From Bretschneidera sinensis (taxonomy: Eukaryota > Streptophyta > Magnoliopsida > Brassicales > Akaniaceae): a stretch of DNA of 64,000 nucleotides. The stretch is from assembly GCA_023935145.1 (NCBI GenBank), contig CM043702.1:108906088-108970087 (forward strand), given 5' to 3'. How positions within the stretch are numbered: the first letter of the stretch is position 1; each line of letters starts with the position of its first letter. The notes beneath the pieces were generated by a model. That model worked only from the letters and a program-made list of their open reading frames with translations. It was not told the origin of the DNA and ran no database searches. Shown here in pieces: positions 11,901-21,763 of the stretch. The translations under genes were made by a program, and so were the position numbers.

Positions 11901-14379
11901 TCATCGCATGAAGTTGAACCCCACAAAGTGTGCCTTTGGGGTCACCGAGGGAAAATTCCTCGGCTTCCTGGTCACCCACAGAGGTATAGAAGCCAATCCA
12001 GAAAAGATTGATGCTGTTCTTAACATGAATCCGCCTCGGATCGTTAGGGAAGTCCAGCGCCTTACTGGAAGAATAGCGGCCCTCAGCCGATTCATGTCAA
12101 AATCTGCCGAGAAGTGCCTTCCCTTTTTTAAAGCCATCCGTCGGACCCAGAACTTCGTATGGGACGAAGCTTGTCAAGAAGCCTTCAGGGCACTGAAAAT
12201 ATATTTGGGGACACCTCCCGTGCTTACCAAACCAATAGCCGGCGAAAACCTTTTCTTATATCTTTCAGCTGGTCCCGAAGTAGTGGCCTCCGTCTTAATA
12301 CGAGAAGAAGGAGGCACACAGAAGCCAGTGTATTATGTCAGTAAGGTGCTTCATGATGCCGAAACAAGATATCCTAAAACGGAAAAGATGGCGTATGCTC
12401 TGTTAATTTCGGCCCGGAAGCTTCGACCTTATTTTCAATCTCATACCATCACGGTCCTCACCAACCAGCCTCTTCGACAAATACTCCACAAGCCAGATGT
12501 CGCCGGTAGAGTAGTCAAATGGTCCATAGAATTGGGAGAGTTCGACATCCGTTATCGGCCTCGGACAGCTATCAAAGCGCAAGCCCTAGCTGATTTTGTC
12601 ATGGAAACTACTTTGCTCTTAACAGAAGCAGAATCTCCACAGGAGGTTAGTCGAACGAACCTGCCTTTACGATGGACCCTTCATGTGGACGGATCCTCTA
12701 CCGACTCTGGAAGCGGAGCAGGGCTCATTCTGAGCGGTCCCGATAACTTCGCCATTGAGTACGCCCTGAGGTTCGGGTTTCCAGCGTCGAACAATGAAGC
12801 CGAGTATGAAGCTCTACTCGCAGGCATGAAACCAGCCAAGGTGATATCTGTACAAAATTTACATGTATATAGCGATTCCCAACTAGTGGTGAACCAAGTG
12901 AACGGCGAATTCGAGGCCCGATGAGAAAAAATTGCTCGCTACCTAGCAGCAGCAAAGGCATTAGCCGGGCAGTTTGAAGTCTTTTCTCCAAACCAGATTT
13001 CGCGGGCAGAAAATACGAAGGCCGACTCATTGGCCCGGCTTGCTTCGTCTTGCCAGCTCGAGTCCAGGCGAGCAGTTTACCTCGAAACCCTAGCCGTGCC
13101 GAGTATCGACGAGATAATGGTCTTACCCGTGGTTGGTGAGAGAACATGGATGAGTCCTATCCTGGAATATCTACGTGACGGTATTCTTCCCGATGATAAG
13201 GGCGAAGCCCGAAAGATTGTGTCTCGAGCCGCCCGATACGCAATTCTGGATGATCACCTGTATAAGCGGGGGTTGACAACGCCCTTCTTAAAGTGTCTTG
13301 ACCCGACCGAAGCTAATTACGCCCTTCGAGAAGTCCACGAAGGTATATGTGGAAATCACCTCGGAGGACGTGCCTTGGCGTTCAAAATCCTTCGTCAAGG
13401 ATACTATTGGCCGAAGATGAGGGAAGCAGCCATGGAGTTGGTAACCAAATGTCAAAGCTGTCAACGGTATGCCACCGTGCCACGACAACCAGCGAACCTT
13501 TTGACGCCAATAGTCAGTCCACTTCCTTTCGCTATGTGGGGAATGGACCTTCTCGGGCCCTTTCCCGGAGCGACCGGCCAGCGAAAATACCTCATAGTTG
13601 CCATAGATTATTTTACAAAATGGGTAGAAGCCGAACCCTTGGCCAGCATCACGGACTTTCAAGCCCGAGCCTTCGTATGGAAATCAATCGTGTGTCGGTT
13701 TGGAGTACCACAAGTGTTAGTGACAGACAACGGTAAACAGTTTGACAGCGTTCGGTTCAAAACATTTTGCGATGAATTACACATTGACCATCGTTTCTCT
13801 TCGGTTGGATACCCGCAAGCAAATGGACAAGCCGAAGTTACCAACCGAACGATCTTGCAAGGCATTAAAAGGCGAATAGACGAAGCAGAGAAGCAGTGTG
13901 CAGACCATTTACCCAACATACTTTGGGCATATCGAACCACGACTCGAGCACCTACCGGGGAAACCCCTTTCTTCATGACTTATGGGTCCGAGGCAGTCAT
14001 CCCCTTGGAAATATGAATACCTTCCTTACGAGTTCAGAATTTCGAGGAACGAAGCAATGAGGAAGCCCTTCGCACGAACGCCGATCTTTTCGACGAAGCC
14101 TGGGACAAAGCCCAAATTCGACTTGCCGTTTACTAGCAACGAGCCACCAGGTACTTCAACTCAAGAGTAAAAGTAAGACGTTTCTGTCTTCATGACCTTG
14201 TCTTGCGAAAGAATGCAGTATCTAGGCCCCGAGAATCAGGCAAACTAGTCCCTACTTGGGAAGGGCCGTATCGCATCAAAAAAGTATGCCGTCCTGGCAC
14301 GTTTGAACTCGAAGAATTGAACGGAAATGTCATTCCTCGTACTTGGAATGCGGAACATCTTCGACGTTTTTATCAATAA
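8998..14379 (+). pseudogene. gag-pol polyprotein of Tat element A, four nonsense codons
   Basis: One reading frame of 1794 codons encodes every retrotransposon function in order. Approximate residues: gag domain 160-315 (DPLDHLQHYRTT to LARAEKYMLAEDD); knuckle-like CRFYRNFGHDTEEC about 412; aspartic protease with DNGSSADI at 572; reverse transcriptase about 790-1000 (WRICIDFSDLNKACP, catalytic YVDD at 941); RNase H about 1085-1200; second RNase H (LHVDGSS, SNNEAEYEALLAG) about 1228-1310; integrase zinc domain about 1445-1495 and DDE core about 1517-1611 (GMDLLGPFP, TDNGKQF, GQAEVTN). The second RNase H is diagnostic of Tat. Stops: TAA 11854, TGA 12922, TGA 14014, TAG 14134. There is no frameshift. 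The first stop falls 13 codons after the start of YVDD and removes the rest of RT, RNase H and integrase, so the product is inactive. The start at 8998 is the first ATG after the primer site. Confidence 0.95.
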
Positions 14380-14582
14380 ATAGCGTTGCGCGCATGTAAA
14401 CAGTCTCGTTTTATATATATTAAAGACTTTACTTACATTTGTCCTGTTAACTAAACCAAATACCCAAACCAAGGCAAAAAGGGTGCACCAACAGCCCCAA
14501 AAGACAACACAAAAACGGCTGGGCCAAAACAATAAAACAACAAAAAAGGGGGGACTACGACAGAGTACCCTCGACCTAAGCT

Positions 14583-16642
14583 CTACTGATCTCCTAGGTC
14601 AGGAGACCCCGTGCCCGATCGCCCGCCACGATCCTGCCCATCAGCGGGCTCATCATCCGAAGCTAGCGGCTCCTCGTCCTCGGGCCCCAGCAGGTCCAAT
14701 GCGGAGAAATCGAGCTCCGGGTACATGCTCTCAGCCTTCCCCTTGGCCTCCATGAACCCCGTAAGATACTGCTGGCCACCCTCGGAAACGACGGCCAGGC
14801 GATAGGCCTCCGAACTCTGGAAAGAAGCCAAGGCTTCCTCCACGGTCGCCTTAGTGCGGGCCTCAGCCTCCTCAGCTGCGGCTCTAAGACGGGCCTCGAC
14901 CTCCTCGATGGCGGCCCGAGCAGTGGCTTCGGCTTCGGCTTTAGCCAGGATAGCAGACTCCAAGGAAGCCTGTAGCTGGCAAACAGCCTCTGTCCTCTCC
15001 TCCAACTGGCGCTGGGTACGCCCAAGAAGCTCCGCCGTCTCCATGCATCGACGTGCGGCCGCGCCCACCAGGACGCCCATCTGATACCAGAAGCCATGCG
15101 TGAAACACAATTCGGCGAAAACAATATATAACAAAGCAAAAATAGAATCTAACCTGAGAAGCCAAAGCCTCGGCCGCCGCACAGAGAGAGTCCGTGGTCT
15201 TTCGACCCAACTCGGCAATATCATGAGGGGGGGTGCCCTTCAACAGATGTTCCCTCGCCACCCGAGGATGTGCGAAGACAGAGTCATCTGTCCGGATGGC
15301 CAAGTTGGGCATGAAGATCGAGGCCTCCGAAGCTGGCCCCTGGCTAGGGCCGGGGATAGGGGCACTGCTTACCGGAGGTGTCTCTGACTGGGTCGACGGC
15401 CGCGGAGGAGTCCCCAAGTCAATCGGAGCCGGAGATGGGGCTCGGGCCCTCTTCTTAGGCCGCGAGGTCGAGTCTGTTTGTTTCCCAGACTGAGTCGACC
15501 TCCTCTGCTCCAATGCCAACTTCTTGGCATGCTCTCTGGCACGGGCAGCCGCTTCCATCTCTGATCAAAACACAAGCAAACAAAAGAAGCAAACGAAAGA
15601 AGGAAATAGCGTAAGTACAAATCGCAGGATAACGATGCAAAATAAGAATAAAGAAAGTAGAGGGTAAACCAAAGCCTTTACCGCTCTCAAGCGAAGGCTC
15701 GGGGCACAAAGAACAAAGACCTCGCCGGGCCAGTTCTTCATTGTCGTATAGGACCCCGACGTCCAAAGGCGAGGCCACCATGGCGTTCACCGTCTCTTGC
15801 TCATACGGAAGAAGGCCCGCCTTTTTGCATTTTCCGGTGCGGTCCATACTCCACGCACGAGGCAAGCCAAAGTCCTCGGCAGATCGGATGAAAAAGAAAT
15901 TTTTCTTCCACCTTTTGATAGATGAAGGGGTCTTCTTCAGCAACCTCCTCTTCGGTCGAGTACTAAAGACCACCCACCCTGTGTGACCATGCCGGCTGAT
16001 CAAGAAGTGGGCCTTGAAAATATCCATCGTCATTGGTCGGCCCACTTCTAAGCAAACGCAGATAAAGGCCATGATCAGCCGTACCGAGTTCGGTACCAGC
16101 TGACACAGCGCTATATCAAAGTACCTAAGGATTGTACGAAAGTAGGGGTGAAGGGGAAACCGAAGCCCGGCTTGCATGTGATGCTCGTACACGCAAAGCT
16201 CGAACTGGGCCCGGTCAGGGAGGACATCACAGGCCCTCTCCCCCACCCTGGCCAGCCGAAGCTCATACTCGCCCGGAATGCGGTATGTCTTCCTTATCAC
16301 TTCCAAATCCTCCTCCCTCAGTTGGCTAGGGATCTCATTGGCTGCATAGTTCCATTCCTCTCTCCCCTCTCCAGCCGAGGTCTCCCTAATGTCGGTCAAC
16401 GCCCTAAGTGTGTCCTCACCAGACGAGGACCCGTCCTGATATTCTCTCTCCACCCCCAAAGGGACGTAGGGCACTAACGCCATGGGGCTTGCCCCTGGCG
16501 TACCCGTTACGGGGGCATTCCCTCCAGAAGAAGACGAGGACGTCTCTACTTCTTCGGAGCTGCTACCATTCGTACCATCTACACTACTCCTACCATTACT
16601 ACTACTAGGCCTATCGCGGTATGTATCAAACGAAGAAGACAT
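14583..16642 (-). CDS. Antisense Tat gene: Transposase_28-like protein with coiled-coil tail, three exons
   Basis: Exons read from conserved splice signals: 16642-15682, 15560-15154 and 15080-14583, spliced CDS 1866 nt, 621 codons plus stop, with no internal stop. Introns of 121 and 73 bp begin GT and end CAG, in phases 1 and 0. Exon 1 has a Ser-rich acidic start, then the conserved block ELCVYEHHMQAGLRFPLHP, LCQLVPNSVRLIMAFICVCL and GWVVFSTRPKRRLLKK, which I recognise as the 'putative gypsy type transposon' (Transposase_28) family. Exon 2 is basic then Pro/Ser-rich (KKLALEQRRS, RPKKRARAPSPAP). Exon 3 is an Ala/Glu/Arg-rich coiled coil (ILAKAEAEATARAAIEEVEA) with an acidic end (LLGPEDEEPLASDDEP). 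It is convergent with gag-pol. The biochemical role of this family is unknown; nuclear or chromatin binding would be guesswork. Element B has the same gene in decay. Confidence 0.8.
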
Positions 16643-16884
16643 GATATGAAAATTAAAGAAAACACGAACTCACCAACGTCCGAAGGATTCGGACTTGAAT
16701 TCCTCCTAGAGCTTTCCTCCCAAGGTCTCGCGAATGCAACGATCACACCAAACTTCTCACTGAAGGGACGAGGATGAGGACTCACAAGCTTCTTTGGACG
16801 AGGCCGAGGGCTCTCAGGGAAGCTACTCTCTGAAAATAGAAGGAGATTATGGCATGTGTGTGGAAGAAGAAGAAACCAAAGCCC

Positions 16885-16894
16885 CTTATATAGG
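16885..16894 (-). promoter_or_regulatory. TATA box of the antisense gene in element A
   Basis: On the minus strand CCTATATAAGG lies about 240 bp upstream of the antisense ATG (16642). It is followed by GGCTTTGGTTTCTTC. Element B has CTATATAAAGG followed by a similar GGTTTCTTCC, about 275 bp from its antisense ATG, so the promoter appears conserved. Confidence 0.65.
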
Positions 16895-17135
16895 AGAAGT
16901 GTCACGGCCAACGAGGAGCATTTAATGCAGTCGCAGGAATCTAGGGGACAATTTAAAACTCCCAAACGACCAACACACTTTCCCAGGGGACGTTACGTCC
17001 CTCGAGGTGGCCGCCGTTTTCCCTAAAAAACGGTTGTTTAAATTTCCAAGGTAACGTGACGCGGCATCCACCCAGGTGAGACCACGTGTCTCCACAGCCG
17101 CCGTCCTAGACACGAGAAACTTTCCCGTAGTTCCA

Positions 17136-19070
17136 CGTGTCCTCGGGCCCATGGTCTTCTTGGCCGAGGAGATGGATTGCTCCACTGGTTCTCGGCCCAC
17201 TCTCTTCAAGGTCCGAGGAGATGGATTGCTCCATGTGTCCTCGGACCCATGGCATTCTTGGCCGAGGAGAGAGATTGCTCCACTGGTCCTCGGCCGTTTC
17301 TCTTCAAGGTCCGAGGAGATGGATTGCTCCACTAGTCCTCGGTCCCATGGTATTCTTGGCCGAGGAGATAGATTGCTCCACTGTTCCTCGGCCCATTCTC
17401 TCCAAGGTCCGAGGAGATGGATTGCTCCACTAGTCCTCGGACCCATGGTCTTCTTGGCCGAGGAGATGGATTGCTCCACTGTTCCTCGGCCCATTCTCTT
17501 CAAGGTCCGAGGAGATGGATTGCTCCACTAGTCCTCGGACCAAGGGTCTTCTCGGCCGAGGAGATGGATTGCTCCACTGGTCCTCGGCCCATTCTCTTCA
17601 AGGTCCGAGGAGATGGATTGCTCCACTAGTCCTCGGACCTAGGGTATTCTTGGCCGAGGAGATGGATTGCTCCACTGGTCCTCGGCCCATTCTCTTCAAG
17701 GTCCGAGGAGATGGATTGCTCCACTAGTCCTCGGACCCAGGGTATTCTTGGCCGAGGAGATGGATTGCTCCACTGGTCCTCGGCCCATTCTCTTCAAGGT
17801 CCGAGGAGATGGATTGCTCCACTAGTCCTCGGACCCAGGGTATTCTTGGCCGAGGAGATGGATTGCTCCACTGGTTCTCGGCCCACTCTCTTCAAGGTCC
17901 GAGGAGATGGATTGCTCCATGTGTCCTCGGACCCATGGCATTCTTGGCCGAGGAGAGAGATTGCTCCACTGGTCCTCGGCCGTTTCTCTTCAAGGTCCGA
18001 GGAGATGGATTGCTCCACTAGTCCTCGGTCCCATGGTATTTTTGGCCGAGGAGATGGATTGCTCTACTGGTCCTCGGCCCATTCTCTCCAAGGTCCGAGG
18101 AGATGGATTGCTCCACTAGTCCTCGGACCCATGGTCTTCTTGGCCGAGGAGATGGATTGCTCCACTGGTCTTCGGCCCATTCTCTCCAAGGTCCGAGGAG
18201 ATCGATTGCTCCACTAGTCCTCGGACCCATGGTCTTCTTGGCCGAGGAGATGGATTGCTCCACTGGTCCTCGGCCCATTCTCTTCAAGGTCCGAGGAGAT
18301 GGATTGCTCCACTAGTCCTCGGACCCAGGGTATTCTTGGCCGAGGAGATGGATTGCTCCACTGGTCCTCGGCCCATTCTCTTCAAGGTCCGAGGAGATGG
18401 ATTGCTCCACTAGTCCTCGAACCCAGGGTATTCTTGGCCGAGGAGATGGATTGCTCCACTGGTCCTCGGCCCATTCTCTTCAAGGTCTGAGGAGATGGAT
18501 TGCTCCACGTATCCTCGGACCCATGGCATTCTTGGCCGAGGAGATGGATTGCTCCACTAGTCCTCGGTCGCTTCTCTTCAAGGTCCGAGGAGATGGATTG
18601 CTCCATTAGTCCTCGGACCCGTGGTCTTCTTGGCCGAGGAGATGGATTGCTCGACTGGTCCTCGGCCGCTTCTCTTCAAGGTCCGAAGAGATGGATTGCT
18701 CCACTGGTCCTCGGACCCATGGTCTTCTTGGCCGAGGAGATGGATTGCTCCACTGGTCCTCGGCCCATTCTCTTCAAGGTCCGAGGAGATGGATTGCTCC
18801 ACTAGTCCTCGGACCCATGGTCTTCTTGGCCGAGGAGATGGATTGCTTCACTGGTCCTCGGCCCATTCTCTTCAAGGTCCGAGGAGATGGATTGCTCCAC
18901 TGGTCCTCGGCCCCTTCTCTTCAAGGCCGAGGAAACGGATTGCTCCACTGGTCCTCGGCCCCTTATTTTCTAAAGATGGTTTGCCCCACTTGTCCTTGGA
19001 CCCCTGGTGTTCTTGGCCGAAAGGAGGAGTCGCTCCACAAGCCCTCGGTCTATTCTCTCTTGCCTTGGGC
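17136..19070. repeat. Tandem hairpin array of element A (98-bp dimers of 48/50-bp monomers)
   Basis: About 19 copies of a 98-bp unit. Each unit has two related halves: one with stem GGCCGAGGA/TCCTCGGCC, the other with stem GGTCCGAGGA/TCCTCGGACC. The loop in both is about GATGGATTGCTCCACTAG, in which TGGA/TCCA can pair around TTGC. Linkers are CATTCTCTTCAA and CATGGTCTTCTT. The array sits between the antisense promoter and the 3' LTR and decays beyond about 18920. A variant block recurs 686 bp apart (7 units: 17187 and 17873). Open frames here (MDCSTSPRT...) exist in several overlapping frames and are repeat artefacts. Confidence 0.95.
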
Positions 19071-19128
19071 CAAATATTGACCAGACTTCACGCCTCTGTA
19101 GAGGATCTAACGCCAACCTAGTTCTGCT

Positions 19129-19162
19129 ACTTCCTTAACCACAGTGCCGCACTTAAGGAAGT
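19129..19162 (+). repeat. Inverted repeat taking in the polypurine tract of element A
   Basis: ACTTCCTTAA (19129-19138) pairs perfectly with TTAAGGAAGT (19153-19162) across a 14-base loop. The 3' arm is part of the polypurine tract. Element B has an equivalent structure at 40491-40525. Confidence 0.8.
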
Positions 19163-19172
19163 GGGGGGCCTC
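19155..19172 (+). other. Polypurine tract of element A
   Basis: AAGGAAGTGGGGGGCCTC lies directly before the 3' LTR. It would prime plus-strand DNA synthesis. Confidence 0.85.
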
Positions 19173-19815
19173 TGATACTACCAAAATATGACACTCCAAT
19201 AGGAGGAGGACACGTGGATCATCGTGATCCCAGAATTCAAAGAGACACGCGGACCATTCAGGCCCAGACAGTTGGATCTCCAGGTCATGACCGCCCTTCA
19301 GGGCATCATTGCCTCCAGCTGGGCCTCCAGGTCATGACCGCCCTCAAGGGCATCTTGGCCCCAGCTGGGCCTCCACGTCACCACCGCCCTCCGAACCATC
19401 ATTACCCAACCAAGTTGGGACGTCAGATCTAAACACCGTCTTACGCATAGACGGCTCTGGAGTAAGCCAACAAGGCAAAAGCCCTACTGAACGGTTCTCA
19501 GCTTCCTAGCTGGGCCTCATAGGCATCATTACCCAACCCAGTTGGGGTATCCTGTCACAGCTGCCCCGACCCACTACCGCCTCCGAATATCACCGCCTCC
19601 GAAACTCTATAAAAGGACTTGGTAAGCGGTCCAAAAGAGGGACGAAGCTTTTCAGCTTTAAACACATACAACCTTGATCTTTTGCTAACTTAAGCATCGG
19701 AGCATCCTCGGAGGCATCCTCTCCGTCGACCCCAATAGCTAATCTCCCTTTCTCTGTGCAGGTACTTCTACAGGCTAAACATCCAGCTCAGCAACACTCA
19801 TTTTTGGCATCAGCA
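19173..19815 (+). repeat. 3' LTR of element A
   Basis: TGATACTACC to GGCATCAGCA, 643 bp, 638 of 643 identical to 8277-8919 by hand alignment. It is followed by the GTCGG target duplication. Confidence 0.97.
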
Positions 19816-19820
19816 GTCGG

Positions 19821-20242
19821 TGTTGTCGTCGCAGTATTCTTTTTGCTACTCTTCCTTTACTCGCCCTGAGTCAACTCAGCTCCAATTCTTCATCAGGATG
19901 ATCTTCGAGGGGAACACAATCGCGGTCCGTGGGAATTCCGAGGACACTATCAAATCTCTCTACCAGAGGGTCAAGCTGATGACTGGGATCCCCATGATCG
20001 AGCAGCGCTTAATTTATCGGGGAAAGCAGCTCTAGTGGGAGCACTCCCTCGCGGATTGCACTATCCAAAACGACGTCGGGCTCCAACACATGGGCCATAT
20101 ATAGAGCACGGAGCACCCGCAAGCCTGGCAAGTGATCGATGATATGGTCTCTGTTATCTGCCACCTCTGCAGAGGCGAACCCATTTCTTTCGACACCAAG
20201 CACATCAAGAACCGCATGACGAATTTCTACGGCCAGACTTAG
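19821..20242 (+). pseudogene. UPL5: UPL5-like captured gene fragment, part 2 (ubiquitin-like domain)
   Basis: This frame joins the left part (frame +2) in phase across the GTCGG duplication. It encodes a ubiquitin-like fold: LQFFIRMIFEGNTIAV, EDTIKSLYQRVKLMTGIP, EQRLIYRGKQL, WEHSLADCTIQND, then STEHPQAWQVIDDM and ICHLCRGE. Ubiquitin itself has 'DTI..VK.KIQ...GIP..QQRLIF.GKQLEDG.TLADYNIQ'. The extra STEHPQAWQV segment points to UPL5 rather than polyubiquitin. TAG codons at 20033 and 20102 interrupt it and a TAG at 20240 ends it. No lectin or HECT domain follows, so this is a fragment with no ligase activity. Confidence 0.75.
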
Positions 20243-20730
20243 AAGGAAAATAACGAGTTAGCCTCTAAGCATTTATAGATTTTCACCTTCTTGACTCCCG
20301 TGGCTTTGGTTATGCTCTGTATTTCTCCTGTTAAAGGTACAAAAAAGCCACAATAGCCATAGTAACTTATTCCCCTGTTTTTCTCACTCTGTAAAAGCTA
20401 AGTTTTATTTCCTTAATATTTCTCTTGTTTTTGTTCTTGACAAAAATATTCGAGAGGATGAAATGGGAGTTTAAAGAGAAAAGAGAAAAAGTGTGCACAA
20501 TGAGTGAGTGAGTGACAGAGAAAGAGGGAAAAGGTCAATGGAAATACAGAAAGAATCATGGGCATTTTTAATGCAAAGAGTTAAGGAAAGGATTTGGTTC
20601 TCTTTCTCAAGGCTCGTTTTTTCTCACTCACTCGTTTTTTCTCACTCAGTCTGCAAAGTTTTTGTAGTGGGCAATGAGAAAAGGTACTGTGGTTTTGTGT
20701 TTATGAACGGGAGTCTGACGACGTGAGGGA

Positions 20731-20846
20731 TGGGGGATACATTGCTTAAGTTTTGTAAAGTGAGGGCTTAAGTTGCTCCGTTTGTAAACTGAGGGGAAAA
20801 TCACCCCTGACCCCTAAACTCAGGGGATTATTTGCAAATAAACCTT
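20731..20846. repeat. Right terminal inverted repeat of the Pack-MULE
   Basis: Reverse-complement partner of 7768-7882, with shared blocks GGGGATACATTGCTTAAGTT, AAAGTGAGGG, TGTAAACTGAGGGGAAAATC and ATTATTTGCA. A related single copy lies at 44159-44265. Confidence 0.8.
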
Positions 20847-20855
20847 TTTTTCTTA

Positions 20856-21202
20856 TTTTTGGGGTTCTCAGCTCCATCCCTTCAAATTCAATGTAGATGG
20901 TGCAACATCATTTTTTCTCTATACATCAAGGCTCAGCGCAGGCCTAGCTACACTACTGTAAATCTTTTGCACCTAGTGAGTACTTTTTAAACAGTTTTAG
21001 GTTGCCTTTTTATAGCAAGAATGAACTTTGCTTCTGCCATGCTTGATTTTCTATATTGTTTTGATTACTACTGTATAAACACTAACTACAATAGCGAGAG
21101 CTTATTTGAAATGAAAGAAAGGGGAAAACACAACTTCTCCCCTTATGATCTCCCAGCATTAACTGTGTTATGTGTTCATCGATGTTTGTTTTCCTAGAAT
21201 TA
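20856..21202. other. Short AT-rich gap between the Pack-MULE and element D
   Basis: No gene or repeat recognised. Confidence 0.6.
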
Positions 21203-21729
21203 TATAACAATCCATTCTGGGTTAGTCACTCATGAGATAGTGTCGTCACGTTTTGAAATCCTTGCACGCACGACGTATATATGCAATAATATAAAAACAT
21301 ACATCGACTGAAAATATATATACATCAAGCCTCAACCCTCAATAAATGAGCTACATTATCAATATCCTATCTGAAACAATAGATACAACATATTAAAGAT
21401 GCATGAATATCTACAACAAAAAAAAATCTTCTCATTTTTTCCATTAGTCTGAGGATGTGGACCACGAGACTTACAAATAATAACTCAGTCTGAATCTCAG
21501 CTCACAAATTTATTTGTCATGCCCGCTACTTGAAATTATTTAACAATGAAGAGTAACCTTCAGAAGCTCAGTGAATTAAATTTACTAAAAGTACTCGATT
21601 TATATACTTCTAATTATATTCAATCATTGTTAAATCAGCTTAATTAATTATCTATATCTTTTCACATACTAATTCAAATTCAATCATTTGTCAATCTCTT
21701 TATAAATAAATTATTAGACTACCCTATTT

Positions 21730-21763
<34 letters not shown>

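Larger units (their letters stand above)
8277..19815 (+). mobile_element. Complete Ty3/gypsy Tat-lineage element A
   Basis: An 11,539-bp element flanked by the 5-bp target duplication GTCGG (8272-8276 and 19816-19820). Its two LTRs are each 643 bp and differ at five positions (0.8%), so insertion was recent. Order: 5' LTR, primer site, one gag-protease-RT-RNase H-second RNase H-integrase frame, a convergent antisense gene, a hairpin tandem array, polypurine tract, 3' LTR. The second RNase H and the antisense gene place it in the Tat lineage (Ogre/Retand-like). Gag-pol has four nonsense codons, so it cannot move by itself. Confidence 0.95.
7768..20846 (+). mobile_element. Pack-MULE-like element carrying a UPL5 fragment, interrupted by Tat element A
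   Basis: Inverted copies of a roughly 115-bp sequence lie at 7768-7882 and 20731-20846. Between them, once the nested gypsy element (8277-19815 plus one 5-bp duplication) is set aside, about 1.5 kb remains and reads as a piece of a host ubiquitin-ligase gene. Long terminal inverted repeats around a captured gene fragment and no transposase is the Pack-MULE pattern. A possible flanking duplication is TTTATCTTA (7759-7767) against TTTTTCTTA (20847-20855), 8 of 9 matching, but it lies in T-rich sequence and the exact ends are uncertain. The MULE superfamily is inferred from structure, not from a transposase. Confidence 0.65.

Noticed and set aside
14611..16608. Plus-strand open frames opposite the antisense gene of element A
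   Set aside because: Shadows of a GC-rich coding strand. The minus-strand exons carry the recognisable domain and conserved splice sites.
17136..19070. CRISPR-like regularly spaced hairpin repeats
   Set aside because: Units are contiguous and the whole unit repeats, without unique spacers. The context is a plant retrotransposon.
17076..19121. Many overlapping open frames of 60-170 codons in the element A array
   Set aside because: They occur in several frames and on both strands because the 98-bp unit lacks stops in those frames. There is no independent start context or domain.
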